In this document: in pieces, positions 8,375 through 15,787 of the stretch
Numbering within the stretch: the first letter of the stretch is position 1
How the letters are laid out: each line of letters opens with the position of its first letter
Assembly: GCF_003054175.1 (NCBI RefSeq)
Contig: NZ_QBKN01000038.1
Coordinates: 1 to 32,540 of the forward strand
Direction: 5' to 3'
DNA length: 32,540 nt
Source: Allosediminivita pacifica
GTDB taxonomy: Bacteria > Pseudomonadota > Alphaproteobacteria > Rhodobacterales > Rhodobacteraceae
The notes under the pieces: generated by a model
The model's input: the letters and a program-made list of their open reading frames with translations, nothing else
What the model was told of the DNA's origin: nothing
The model's database searches: none
Made by a program: the position numbers and the translations under genes

Positions 8375-9325
8375 TTACTCCTCTGCCAGCATTGCGGCGA
8401 GCGCGCGCTCGGCCAGGGTAATCTTGAACGCGTTCTCCTCGGTGGGCCGTGCCCCCTCGAGAAGATGAGCCATCACTGCACGCGCACCGTTGGGCAGTTC
8501 CGCGTCGGCCTCGTCCGACCGCCACGGCTTGGGCGCGACACCGCCAAGCGCCACGCGTCCGCTACCATCCGGCTGACGGATCAGCGCGACCGAAACCAGC
8601 GCGAAGGCGTAGGACGCGCGGTCCCGCGCCTTGTGATACTTCTGGGTCCCACCCACGGGCGCCGGCAGCGTCACATGGGTGATCAACTCGCCCGGCATCA
8701 GCGCGTTTTCCTCCTGCGGGGTATCGCCGGGCAGCAGGTGAAACTCTTCGAGGGGAATCCTGCGGGTCATGCCGTTCGGCGTGACTGTCTCGACGGTGGC
8801 GTCGAGAACACGCATGGCGACCGCCATGTCGCTGGGATGTGTCGCGATGCAGTTGTCGGACGTCCCGATCACACCCAGCTGACGCGAGAAGGCGCCCTCG
8901 GTCAGCGCACCGCAGCCCGACCCGGGCTCGCGCTTGTTGCAGGGCATCGCCGTGTCATAGAAGTAAGGGCACCGCGTGCGTTGCAGCAGGTTCCCACCGG
9001 TTGTTGCCTTGTTGCGAAGCTGGCCCGAAGCACCCGCCGCGATGGCCCGCGTGAGCACCGGGTAATCCCTGCGCACGCGTTCGTCTGCCGAAAGCGCCGT
9101 GTTGGTGACCAGAGTGCCGATGCGTAACCCGCCGTCCTCGGTCTCGGTGACCTCGTCGAGCCCGAGCCCGTTGACGTCGATCAGATGGACCGGAGTCTCG
9201 ATCTCGAGCTTCATGAGGTCCAGAAGATTGGTGCCGCCCGCCAGGAACTTTGCCCCTTCGACTTCGGCAGCGCGTGCCGCAGCCGCCGCCGGGTCGGCGA
9301 CCTTTTCATAGGAAAATGCTCTCAT
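8375..9325 (-). CDS. Periplasmic aldehyde oxidoreductase, FAD subunit (PaoB-like)
   Basis: A 316-residue FAD subunit. FAD-binding stretches are [15 protein letters not shown] and [17 protein letters not shown]. The 4Fe-4S insert follows with four cysteines: [19 protein letters not shown] and [10 protein letters not shown], the arrangement known from PaoB. The ATG at 9323-9325 overlaps the stop of the 2Fe-2S gene (ATGA), and the stop is 4 bp before the molybdopterin gene. It is clearly paralogous to the 1466-2518 product but shorter, so the two operons look like old paralogues rather than a recent duplication. Confidence 0.93.
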   Translation of the reverse strand: MRAFSYEKVADPAAAAARAAEVEGAKFLAGGTNLLDLMKLEIETPVHLIDVNGLGLDEVTETEDGGLRIGTLVTNTALSADERVRRDYPVLTRAIAAGASGQLRNKATTGGNLLQRTRCPYFYDTAMPCNKREPGSGCGALTEGAFSRQLGVIGTSDNCIATHPSDMAVAMRVLDATVETVTPNGMTRRIPLEEFHLLPGDTPQEENALMPGELITHVTLPAPVGGTQKYHKARDRASYAFALVSVALIRQPDGSGRVALGGVAPKPWRSDEADAELPNGARAVMAHLLEGARPTEENAFKITLAERALAAMLAEE

Positions 9326-9966
9326 GCCTGGTCCTCCGCGACCTGCGTGATGGCTGCAAGAATGTTCGCGTAGGCGCCGCAGCGGCAGATATTGCCGGAC
9401 ATGCGCTCGCGGATCTCTGCGTCAGTGATGGCGATCTCGGCGTTCAGGTCTCCCGTCACGTGCGACGGGATGCCGGCGCGGATCTCCTCGATGACCTTGC
9501 GCGCCGAGCTGATCTGACCCGGTGTGCAATACCCGCACTGGAAGCCGTCGTTCTCGACGAAGGCGGCCTGCATAGGGTCCATTTGCTCGGGCGTCCCGAT
9601 GCCCTCGATCGTTTCCACCTCGTCACCGTCGTGCATCACCGCAAGGCTGAGACAAGAGTTAATCCGCTCGCCGTTGACCGTGCAGGTGCAGGCGCCACAC
9701 TGGCCGTGATCGCAGCCCTTCTTGGTGCCGGTAAGTTCCAGATGTTCGCGCAGCGCATCAAGAAGGGTCACACGGTTGTCGACGGTGAGTTCGCGCGGCT
9801 CGCCGTTGACGGTGAGCGTGACGGTGGTGGTGCTATCGCCTGCCGGTGTCGAAGCTGCGGCCCCGTCCTGGGCCGAGGCCGGGCGGAGACCGGCACTCAT
9901 CGCGATCGCTGCGCTACCGGCCAGCAGCGTGCGTCTGCGAATCTCAAATTCGATGGGTGGGGTCAT
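9322..9966 (-). CDS. Periplasmic aldehyde oxidoreductase, 2Fe-2S subunit with Tat signal (PaoA-like)
   Basis: A 214-residue first gene of the operon. The N terminus has a twin-arginine signal ([19 protein letters not shown]) with a cleavage site after ASA at about residue 32. The two 2Fe-2S modules follow: [16 protein letters not shown] and SC, then QCGYCTPGQ and [11 protein letters not shown] chose the ATG at 9964-9966, preceded by AAAGGA, over an upstream in-frame start at 10056 that would bury the Tat signal behind 30 residues. A LysR-type box (10064-10082) lies about 106 bp upstream of this start, so the whole operon is likely controlled by the LysR protein encoded at 14783. Confidence 0.93.
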   Translation of the reverse strand: MTPPIEFEIRRRTLLAGSAAIAMSAGLRPASAQDGAAASTPAGDSTTTVTLTVNGEPRELTVDNRVTLLDALREHLELTGTKKGCDHGQCGACTCTVNGERINSCLSLAVMHDGDEVETIEGIGTPEQMDPMQAAFVENDGFQCGYCTPGQISSARKVIEEIRAGIPSHVTGDLNAEIAITDAEIRERMSGNICRCGAYANILAAITQVAEDQA

Positions 9967-10063
9967 GGGATGTCCTTTCTGCGGGTCGGGCCGCCAATCG
10001 GAGCGCCTAGTCACCAACGCCATGCAGGCGCGTGTGGGTTCAGAGGGTTGTCGCAAGACAGAA

Positions 10064-10082
10064 ATTAGCCGGGCTCATCAAT
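10064..10082 (-). promoter_or_regulatory. LysR-type box upstream of the pao-like operon
   Basis: Read on the minus strand: ATTGATGA, seven bases, then TAAT. It matches the distal arm ATTRATGA exactly and three of four bases of the proximal arm TCAT. The T-N11-A core is kept (TGA-N7-TAA). Its centre is about 106 bp before the start at 9966. Confidence 0.6.
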
Positions 10083-10086
10083 TGCC

Positions 10087-10112
10087 TTGCGACCCCTCAT
10101 GCGAGGTCGCGA
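10087..10112. other. Imperfect inverted repeat in the pao-like upstream region
   Basis: TTGCGACC and GGTCGCGA are 8-bp arms with one mismatch around 10 nt, just beyond the LysR-type box. The 295 bp between 9966 and 10262 hold this repeat, the box and the weak terminator of the SDR gene. I see no gene there. Confidence 0.3.
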
Positions 10113-10215
10113 CAATCGCGCGGGCCATTAGCGAGACCGTCGCTGCCCCGGTAAGGTTCAGGAGCTGCGACAGTATCCTTTGGGGGCCCCACCGTCCCGC
10201 CGGCGGCAGGACCCG

Positions 10216-10250
10216 GAAAAGCGGATCAGCATGTTCCACCCCGCTGATCC
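10216..10250 (-). terminator. Weak terminator after the SDR gene
   Basis: On the minus strand GGATCAGC and GCTGATCC make perfect 8-bp arms around a 12-nt loop, 11 bp after the SDR stop, followed by GCTTTTCC. The short T run makes it only a moderate candidate. Confidence 0.45.
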
Positions 10251-10261
10251 AGTCGATCCGG

Positions 10262-11008
10262 TTATTCCGGCTGAACGGTCGGGCGGAACAGGATCTCGTT
10301 CACGTCCACGTTCTCGGGCTGCGAAACGGCAAAGGAAACCATATCTGCCATCGTGCTTGCCGGAACTGCGATCTGCGGCACGAACTCCCGCAGCTGGTCA
10401 CCGAGACCAGGTTCCGAAATGTGCTCCGTCAGCTCCGTATCGACCGCACCGGGCGAAATCACGGTGACGCGCACATTGTAATCCTTGACCTCCTGACGCA
10501 GCGACTCGGACAGAGCCCGGACCGCGAACTTGGTGGCGCAGTAGACGGCCCCGTTCGGCACGGCCTTGTGTCCGTAGACCGAGGAAACGTTGATGATCTG
10601 GCCGGACTTCTGCTCCTTGAAGACCGGCAGTACCGCCGAGATACCGTAGAGCGTGCCCTTCATGTTCACGTCGATCATCTGGTTCCACTCGTCCACGCGC
10701 TGGCTTTCCAGCGGAGAAAGCGGCATGAGGCCGGCGTTGTTGAAGATCACGTCCACGCGGCCATACGCGTCTTTCGCGGCCTCGACGAGCTTCTGCACGT
10801 CTTCCTGCCTGGTCACATCCGTGGCCACGGCGAGCGCCTCACCCCCGGCGTCCTTGATCTCGTTCACGATGGCGTCGAGCCGGTCCTGTCGGCGCGCGCC
10901 AAGTGCGAGCCTGGCGCCCTTGGCAGCGAGATCGCGCGCGGTCGCCTCGCCCATGCCGCTCGAGGCACCCGTGATGACGATGACTTTTCCGCTGATGTTG
11001 TCTGCCAC
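10262..11008 (-). CDS. SDR family NAD(P)-dependent oxidoreductase
   Basis: A 248-residue classical short-chain dehydrogenase. Rossmann motif [10 protein letters not shown] near residue 14, NNAG near residue 90, the catalytic Ser in VSSVYG, and YCATK with the active-site Tyr and Lys. The start is GTG at 11006-11008 with AAGGAG seven bases upstream. ARRQDRL after the second strand suggests NADPH preference (inference). It closely resembles the YdfG-like cluster of cytosolic aldehyde/ketone reductases. It lies 75 bp downstream of the cyclophilin-like gene on the same strand, so both are probably transcribed together from the box at 11607-11627. Confidence 0.93.
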   Translation of the reverse strand: MADNISGKVIVITGASSGMGEATARDLAAKGARLALGARRQDRLDAIVNEIKDAGGEALAVATDVTRQEDVQKLVEAAKDAYGRVDVIFNNAGLMPLSPLESQRVDEWNQMIDVNMKGTLYGISAVLPVFKEQKSGQIINVSSVYGHKAVPNGAVYCATKFAVRALSESLRQEVKDYNVRVTVISPGAVDTELTEHISEPGLGDQLREFVPQIAVPASTMADMVSFAVSQPENVDVNEILFRPTVQPE

Positions 11009-11083
11009 TGGTTTTCTCCTTCTCGTTCGTCTACGGGCGTGCCCCGATCTGTCGGCAGGTCCCGCCGGGCTTATTTTGTCGTG

Positions 11084-11527
11084 TCAGTCGGCGGCTTCGA
11101 TGCGGACGGGAAACTCTCCGTTCTGCAGAAGAGCGTCGATTGGCCCGTCGAAGGCCCCAAGCCGTAGCAGCCCGGCAGAGGACTGGAACGGCTTGTAGAA
11201 GATCGCGAGATTGCCCCAGGGCCGGTACTGCGTGATGTCGCCCGCCTTGGGCTCGTAGGCCCGGGGGGCCTCGCTGTCGTCGAGCTTGCGACCGAGGTCG
11301 GCGACCTTTTCGATGCCGTGAAAATCCGACAGCGTCAGATCGAGCGGCAGCATCGACGCAAAATCTCGCGCCGCCGCACTGTCGTCCAGCGTCGCGGAAA
11401 GTTCTGTGTCTCCGACTAAGACGCGAATGCGTGTCATGGGATCCTCCTGTGCGGCTGCGGCGAGGGACGAGACGGTAAAAATGCCCGCCGCCAGAAACAT
11501 GCGTATCGACGCTGCTCGTACGTTCAT
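11084..11527 (-). CDS. Exported cyclophilin-like fold protein
   Basis: A 147-residue protein with a cleavable Sec signal (MNVRAASIRMFLAAGIFTVS to AAAAQ, cut near residue 26). The mature part matches the cyclophilin-like domain family often annotated as hypothetical: RIRVLVGDTELSATLDDSAA, LPLDLTLSDFHGIEKV, PKAGDITQYRPWGNLAIFYK, then LLRLGAFDG. The ATG at 11525-11527 has GAGGGA upstream; a start 10 codons earlier lacks a site and would spoil the signal. The family lacks a demonstrated peptidyl-prolyl isomerase function that I know of. It is often found near reductases and carboxymuconolactone decarboxylase genes, as here. It is probably the first gene of an operon with the SDR. Confidence 0.82.
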   Translation of the reverse strand: MNVRAASIRMFLAAGIFTVSSLAAAAQEDPMTRIRVLVGDTELSATLDDSAAARDFASMLPLDLTLSDFHGIEKVADLGRKLDDSEAPRAYEPKAGDITQYRPWGNLAIFYKPFQSSAGLLRLGAFDGPIDALLQNGEFPVRIEAAD

Positions 11528-11606
11528 CGCCGGTCCCTCGCATCTCTTCCAAGCCATGATCTAAGCCGAAGCGTCCCGCAGGGAATAATGCGCGGATTGC
11601 TGGCAC

Positions 11607-11627
11607 TCATGAAGGCGCCTCATCAAT
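11607..11627 (-). promoter_or_regulatory. LysR-type box upstream of the cyclophilin-like/SDR operon
   Basis: Minus strand: ATTGATGA, N7, TCATGA, a perfect match to the consensus including the ATGA-N7-TCAT dyad and the T-N11-A core. Its centre is 90 bp before the start at 11527. Confidence 0.75.
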
Positions 11628-11655
11628 GGATCGGAAGCCGAAGCTCGCGATCAGG

Positions 11656-12858
11656 TTAGGCCGCGGTCATGTCGATGACATAGCGGTAGCGCGCCTGCCG
11701 GTTCACGACACGCTCGCAGGCCTCGCCTATCTGATCGGGCGTGATCATCTCGTAGGTCGCGGCCACGCCATGATGCGCGGCGAAATCGATCACGCGCTGG
11801 GTCTCGGCAATGCCGCCCGTCATCGACCCGGCGAGACTCTGACGACCGAAGCCCATCATCATTCCGTGCGCTCCTTCGACCGGGAAAAGCGCGCCGACGT
11901 TCACCAGCGTTTTGTCGAGCTTCAGCATGTTCAGGAACTGCTGCATCGGATAGGCCACCGGTACGGTAGACAGCATCAGGTCGAAGCTCGCCATCTGGCT
12001 GCGTAGGCCCTCCTCGTCGGACCAGAGGTAGGCTTCGGAGGCACCGAAGCTGCGCGCGTCCTCAAGCTTGTCCTGCGAGGTGGTGAAGACCACGACCTCG
12101 GCCCCCTTGGCCGCGCCGAGCTTCACCGCGAGGTGTCCTAGCCCACCCATGCCGATGACACCGTAGCGCTGACCTGGCTTGAGATCCCAGTGGTTGATCG
12201 GCGAAAAGGTGGTGATCCCCGCGCAGAGCAGTGGCGCGAAACCGGCGAGATCGACGCCGGGCGGGATGCGCAGAACGAAATCCTCGGTCACCACGATGCG
12301 CTTTGAATAACCGCCGTAGGTCACGCCACCCGACACCTGGTCGGGGGAATCGTAGGTGAAGGTGGTCCCGTTCAGGCAATTCTGCTCACGGTCGGCGAGA
12401 CAGTTCACGCATTCACCGCAACTGTCGACCATGGTGCCAACACCCGCGATGTCACCCTCGCGGAACTTCGTCACCTCCGATCCGACACCGACGACGCGGC
12501 CCACCATCTCATGCCCCGGCACCAGCGGGAAGTTCGGCATACCCCAGTCGCCCTTGTAGGTATGGATGTCCGAGTGACAGATCGAACTGTACATGATGTC
12601 GATGACAACATCCTTGGGACGGGCCTCGCGGCGGGTGATCGTGTAGGGCGCGAAGGTGCCGTCCGTGTCACGCGCCGCCCAGGCCTGTACCTCGCTCTGC
12701 GCAAGCGCGTCCGACGGCTGCGCCGCGGCCCGGCTGCCGGAAAACCCAGCCGCCGCCAGGGGGGCCGCAGCCACTGCGGCACCGCCCCGCAGGAAATTGC
12801 GCCGGCCCTCGCCGTTGCGGGTCAGGATCTCGACACCGGTTTCACACTTCTCGCACAT
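11656..12858 (-). CDS. Tat-signal zinc alcohol dehydrogenase (YahK/cinnamyl-ADH type)
   Basis: A 400-residue medium-chain zinc dehydrogenase with an N-terminal extension of about 47 residues: GRRNFLRGGAAVAAAPLAAA ending at AAAQ, a twin-arginine signal. Catalytic zinc ligands are Cys94 (SICHSDIH), His116/Glu117 (GHEMVG) and Cys212. The structural zinc set is Cys147, Cys150, Cys153 and Cys161 (CGECVNC, QNC). The dinucleotide motif is GMGGLGHLAVK, and FTTSQDK after strand two suggests NADP(H). The family reduces aldehydes to alcohols and is normally cytosolic, so export is unusual. The start at 12856-12858 precedes a cysteine pair (MCEKCE) before the signal. A LysR-type box (12971-12991) lies upstream, and the exported cupin is divergent. 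Confidence 0.92.
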   Translation of the reverse strand: MCEKCETGVEILTRNGEGRRNFLRGGAAVAAAPLAAAGFSGSRAAAQPSDALAQSEVQAWAARDTDGTFAPYTITRREARPKDVVIDIMYSSICHSDIHTYKGDWGMPNFPLVPGHEMVGRVVGVGSEVTKFREGDIAGVGTMVDSCGECVNCLADREQNCLNGTTFTYDSPDQVSGGVTYGGYSKRIVVTEDFVLRIPPGVDLAGFAPLLCAGITTFSPINHWDLKPGQRYGVIGMGGLGHLAVKLGAAKGAEVVVFTTSQDKLEDARSFGASEAYLWSDEEGLRSQMASFDLMLSTVPVAYPMQQFLNMLKLDKTLVNVGALFPVEGAHGMMMGFGRQSLAGSMTGGIAETQRVIDFAAHHGVAATYEMITPDQIGEACERVVNRQARYRYVIDMTAA

Positions 12859-12970
12859 GGTTCGTCATCCTCTTGCTGAACGGATATCGCCCGACGGGCG
12901 GCAGCCGTGGGCATGCTTGAATGCTGAGCCCATGCAGCACCGAAGATAATCCCGATAATCGGCAGAGCGA

Positions 12971-12991
12971 TCATGACAGCGCTTCATCAAT
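12971..12991 (-). promoter_or_regulatory. LysR-type box upstream of the alcohol dehydrogenase
   Basis: Minus strand: ATTGATGA, N7, TCATGA, a perfect consensus match. Its centre is about 123 bp before the start at 12858. The 318-bp gap 12859-13176 contains this box and a second one facing the other gene. I see no gene in the gap. Confidence 0.75.
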
Positions 12992-13038
12992 CCACTCAAA
13001 ATGTCTGCGCACGGCTCAGGCGCGAGCAGACGCATTAA

Positions 13039-13059
13039 ATTAATGAAACAAGCTCATGG
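13039..13059 (+). promoter_or_regulatory. LysR-type box upstream of the exported cupin
   Basis: ATTAATGA, N7, TCATGG: the ATGA-N7-TCAT core is perfect and only purine changes occur in the flanks. It overlaps a 13-bp palindrome CATTAAATTAATG at 13033-13045. Its centre is 127 bp before the start at 13177. Confidence 0.7.
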
Positions 13060-13176
13060 ACGCGTCCCGGCTGTTTCCCATTATCCGCTGGGACCTGCGC
13101 CCTAAGTTGATCGTCAGGGCCGGGATAACCCCGGTCAGGCCCCTCGGCCGCCTCTCATTCAAGGAGACGACCTGAC

Positions 13177-13620
13177 ATGAAACGCATTCTTGCCCCCACC
13201 CTCGTGATCGCGCTTGCCGCGCCGGCCGCCTTTGCACAGTCGATGACCGTAACACCCACCGAAGACCGTCCCGGCCAGATCGGAAGCAGCGACACCTTCT
13301 CCGGCACCGCTTACGTGGCACCTGTGTTCCCCCCTGAGATCAACGACGTCAGCGCGGGCGAAGTCACCTTCCTCCCTGGCGCGCGCTCCGCATGGCACAC
13401 GCATCCTGACGGCCAGATGCTGGTGGTGACCCACGGCACGGGCTGGGTTCAGGAACGCGGCCAAGAGAAACAGGTGATGCAGGCCGGCGATGTCGTCTGG
13501 TGCCCGCCGGAAATTGAACACTGGCACGGTGCTACCGAGGAAACCTCGGTCACCCACTACGCGATCCAGACCGGCGTCGAATGGGGCGAACTCGTCACCG
13601 ACGAGGAATACAGCCAATAA
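13177..13620 (+). CDS. Exported cupin, (R)-mandelonitrile lyase-like
   Basis: A 147-residue single-domain cupin with a Sec signal ([20 protein letters not shown], cut before QSM). The metal site is WHTHPDGQ (two His and Gln) plus HWHG (third His), the pattern known from the manganese cupin of Granulicella hydroxynitrile lyase. Other family signatures are [22 protein letters not shown] and VTDEEY at the C terminus. An AAGGAG ribosome binding site precedes the ATG. It is clearly paralogous to the cytosolic cupin at 17283-17678. Hydroxynitrile lyase activity in these cupins may be accidental, so the natural reaction is open. It is first in a probable operon with the PQQ dehydrogenase. Confidence 0.9.
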   Translation: MKRILAPTLVIALAAPAAFAQSMTVTPTEDRPGQIGSSDTFSGTAYVAPVFPPEINDVSAGEVTFLPGARSAWHTHPDGQMLVVTHGTGWVQERGQEKQVMQAGDVVWCPPEIEHWHGATEETSVTHYAIQTGVEWGELVTDEEYSQ

Positions 13621-13629
13621 TACCATAAC

Positions 13630-13656
13630 GGCAGCCTGCGCCACGCGCGGGCTGCC
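13630..13656. other. Intercistronic hairpin
   Basis: GGCAGCC and GGCTGCC are 7-bp arms around 13 nt in the 52-bp gap between cupin and PQQ dehydrogenase. No T run follows, so read-through is expected. Confidence 0.35.
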
Positions 13657-13672
13657 CTGCCCGGGAATTGCC

Positions 13673-14683
13673 ATGACACTGCGCCTGCTTGCCCTTGCCT
13701 TCGCGACCCTCGTTCCCTCCGCGCCGATCGCACAGCCGGCCGTCCAGACGGCACTGGATGGCCTCGAATACCCCTGGGATATCGAGGTCAGCGAGGATGC
13801 CTTCTACATCACCGAAAAGTCCGGGACGCTCGGAACTCTTCGGAACGGCGACTTTACGCGCCTCCCGGTCATCACGAGCGAGCCGATACTCGACGACCGG
13901 GGCGGAGGACTGCTCGGCTTGGCCCTTCACCCCGACTTTGCCACCAATAGGCTGGTCGTGCTCTACACGCATCATGGCACCCCGAACGAAAGGTGGAACC
14001 GGGTGATCGAGGCGCGCCTGAGCGACGGCGCATGGCGAGAAACACGGGTGCTGATCGACGACATCCCCGGCCACCCGCTCTACAATGGCGGACGCGTGGC
14101 GTTCGGCCCGGACGGGATGCTCTATATCACGACCGGCTGGACCGAGAACCGCGAACGCCCGCAGGACCTCGACAGCCTTGCCGGCAAGATCCTCCGCGTG
14201 CGCGCGGACGGCTCGGTACCCACGGACAATCCGTTCCCCGGATCGCCCGTCTGGTCCCTCGGACACAGGAACCCGCAGGGCCTCGCCTGGGATGACGCAG
14301 GGCGCCTGTACGCCGCGGAACATGGCCAGTCCGGCCATGACGAGGTGAACTTGATCGAGCCCGGAGGTAACTACGGCTGGCCTCTCATCCAGGGAGATGA
14401 GGAGGCCGAAGGCATGCGCGCTCCACTGGCGCATTCGGGTGGGTCCACGTGGGCCCCCTCCGGACTGGGGTGGGACGGCGACCGACTGCTTGTCGCTGGT
14501 CTTCGGGCAGAGGGTCTGCTGGCCCTCGATCCGGTGTCACGCGAAATCGCCAACGGTATTGGCATCGGAGAGCGTATCCGGGACGTCGTGATCACCAGGG
14601 ACGAGATCCTTGCCATCACGACGAACCGGTCCCCTCGGCGCGAGGGCCCTTCCGAGGATCGACTGATCCGGATACGCCGCTAA
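13673..14683 (+). CDS. Exported PQQ-dependent sugar dehydrogenase-like protein (Asd/GdhB fold)
   Basis: A 336-residue six-bladed propeller protein with a short Sec signal (MTLRLLALAFATLVPSAPIA). Family blocks in order: GGGLLGLALHPDF, NGGRVAFGPDGMLYITTG, SLGHRNPQGLAWD, EHGQSGHDEVNLIEPGGNYG, then RIRDVVI near the C terminus. The Arg-Asn-Pro-Gln PQQ-contact loop and the acidic calcium/PQQ region are kept. The residue that aligns with the catalytic base His144 of soluble glucose dehydrogenase (H-x-x-G-R) is Tyr137 here (YNGGR). The start is the ATG at 13673, 52 bp after the cupin. An open frame running in from 13490 overlaps the cupin and was rejected. It would oxidise a sugar or alcohol in the periplasm if active. 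Confidence 0.85.
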   Translation: MTLRLLALAFATLVPSAPIAQPAVQTALDGLEYPWDIEVSEDAFYITEKSGTLGTLRNGDFTRLPVITSEPILDDRGGGLLGLALHPDFATNRLVVLYTHHGTPNERWNRVIEARLSDGAWRETRVLIDDIPGHPLYNGGRVAFGPDGMLYITTGWTENRERPQDLDSLAGKILRVRADGSVPTDNPFPGSPVWSLGHRNPQGLAWDDAGRLYAAEHGQSGHDEVNLIEPGGNYGWPLIQGDEEAEGMRAPLAHSGGSTWAPSGLGWDGDRLLVAGLRAEGLLALDPVSREIANGIGIGERIRDVVITRDEILAITTNRSPRREGPSEDRLIRIRR

Positions 14684-14718
14684 CATTGTTGCAACATGAC
14701 GCATGATGCATGGACGGC

Positions 14719-14733
14719 ATGAACCCTAATCAT
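14719..14733 (+). promoter_or_regulatory. LysR-type box upstream of lysR (core only)
   Basis: ATGA, ACCCTAA, TCAT: perfect core dyad, flanks not conserved. Its centre is 57 bp before the chosen lysR start (24 bp before the alternative GTG), closer than the other boxes. This would fit autorepression. Confidence 0.55.
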
Positions 14734-14782
14734 ATATGCGTCGCGATAAGTGACCATGGTTCAGCAAAGCAGATCCACCTTC

Positions 14783-15685
14783 ATGCTACGAGAGAACATC
14801 AACGACCTCATCGCCCTGGCGGCCGTCGCCGAGGAACGCAGCTTCACCAAGGCGGCCGCCCGGCTCAATGTCTCGCAATCCGCGCTAAGCCATACGATCA
14901 AGGGACTTGAAAAGCGGCTCGGGCTGCGTCTGCTCACCCGCACGACCCGCTCGGTCGCACCGACGCTCGAGGGTGAAGACCTGCTCGCCACACTCAATCC
15001 CTGCTTCGACAAGATCGAGGCCCGCCTGCAGGCCCTCAACGATTCCCGCGACCATCCCAGCGGTACGGTCCGGATCGTGGCTGTCGAATACGCCATCGAG
15101 TCGATCCTCTGGCCCAAGCTCTCGCCCGTCCTCAAGGAGTACCCTGCGGTCAACGTCGAGCTTGTCATGGACTATGGATACACCGACCTCGCCGACAGCC
15201 AGTGCGACGCGGGCGTCCGCTATGGCGACCAGGTGAGCGACGGCATGATCTCCATGCGGATCGGCCCGGAGGAACGCATGATCTGCGTCGGCGCGCCCGA
15301 ATACCTCGATACGGCCGGGATGCCGATCGTGCCGCAGGACGTCGCCGACCATCGCTGCATCAACCTGAGGCTTTCGACCCACGGCGCTCTCTATGCTTGG
15401 GAATTCGAGGATGCGGAGGGCCACGAGATCCGCGTGAAGGTGCAGGGGCAGACCTGCTTCAACACCATAAACCCAGTCCTGCGTGCGGCCTGCGACGGGC
15501 ACGGACTCGCCCTGGTCCCCGAGCGTCTCGCCAAGGACAAGCTGGAGGCCGGCGAGCTTCAGACATGCCTCGACGACTACTGCCCCTATTTCCCCGGTTT
15601 TCACCTTTACTATCCCAGCCGCCAACGTCCCTCGTCGGCATTCCAGGTGGTGCTGGATGCCCTGCGCGAACGTGGGCCGCATTGA
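14783..15685 (+). CDS. LysR family transcriptional regulator, likely master of the cluster
   Basis: A 300-residue LysR protein. The helix-turn-helix is at residues 5-60 (NDLIALAAVAEERSFTKAAA, LNVSQSALSHTIKGLEKRLG) followed by RTTRSVAPTLEG. The effector domain spans about 90-300. I chose the ATG at 14783 (MLRENINDL) because this matches the usual N terminus of the subfamily. GTG 14750 and ATG 14756 are in frame, and none of the three has a strong ribosome binding site. ATGA-N7-TCAT boxes precede its own gene and six other units between 9.9 and 17.9 kb, so it is the natural candidate to bind them. The stop codon (15683-15685) lies within the box of the next gene. The inducer is unknown. Confidence 0.92.
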   Translation: MLRENINDLIALAAVAEERSFTKAAARLNVSQSALSHTIKGLEKRLGLRLLTRTTRSVAPTLEGEDLLATLNPCFDKIEARLQALNDSRDHPSGTVRIVAVEYAIESILWPKLSPVLKEYPAVNVELVMDYGYTDLADSQCDAGVRYGDQVSDGMISMRIGPEERMICVGAPEYLDTAGMPIVPQDVADHRCINLRLSTHGALYAWEFEDAEGHEIRVKVQGQTCFNTINPVLRAACDGHGLALVPERLAKDKLEAGELQTCLDDYCPYFPGFHLYYPSRQRPSSAFQVVLDALRERGPH

Positions 15686-15701
15686 TGAAGCTGGATCATG
15701 A
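15681..15701 (+). promoter_or_regulatory. LysR-type box upstream of the carboxymuconolactone decarboxylase-like gene
   Basis: ATTGATGA, N7, TCATGA: perfect consensus, overlapping the lysR stop codon. Its centre is 96 bp before the start at 15788. It implies a promoter for 15788-17678 independent of lysR transcription. Confidence 0.75.
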
Positions 15702-15787
15702 GCGGCTTGAGGGTCATGGTCATTAAGATGCAGAATGATCGATCCAAATGAACGTTGTAGGCACAACGCTTTCATAAGGAGATCTCG

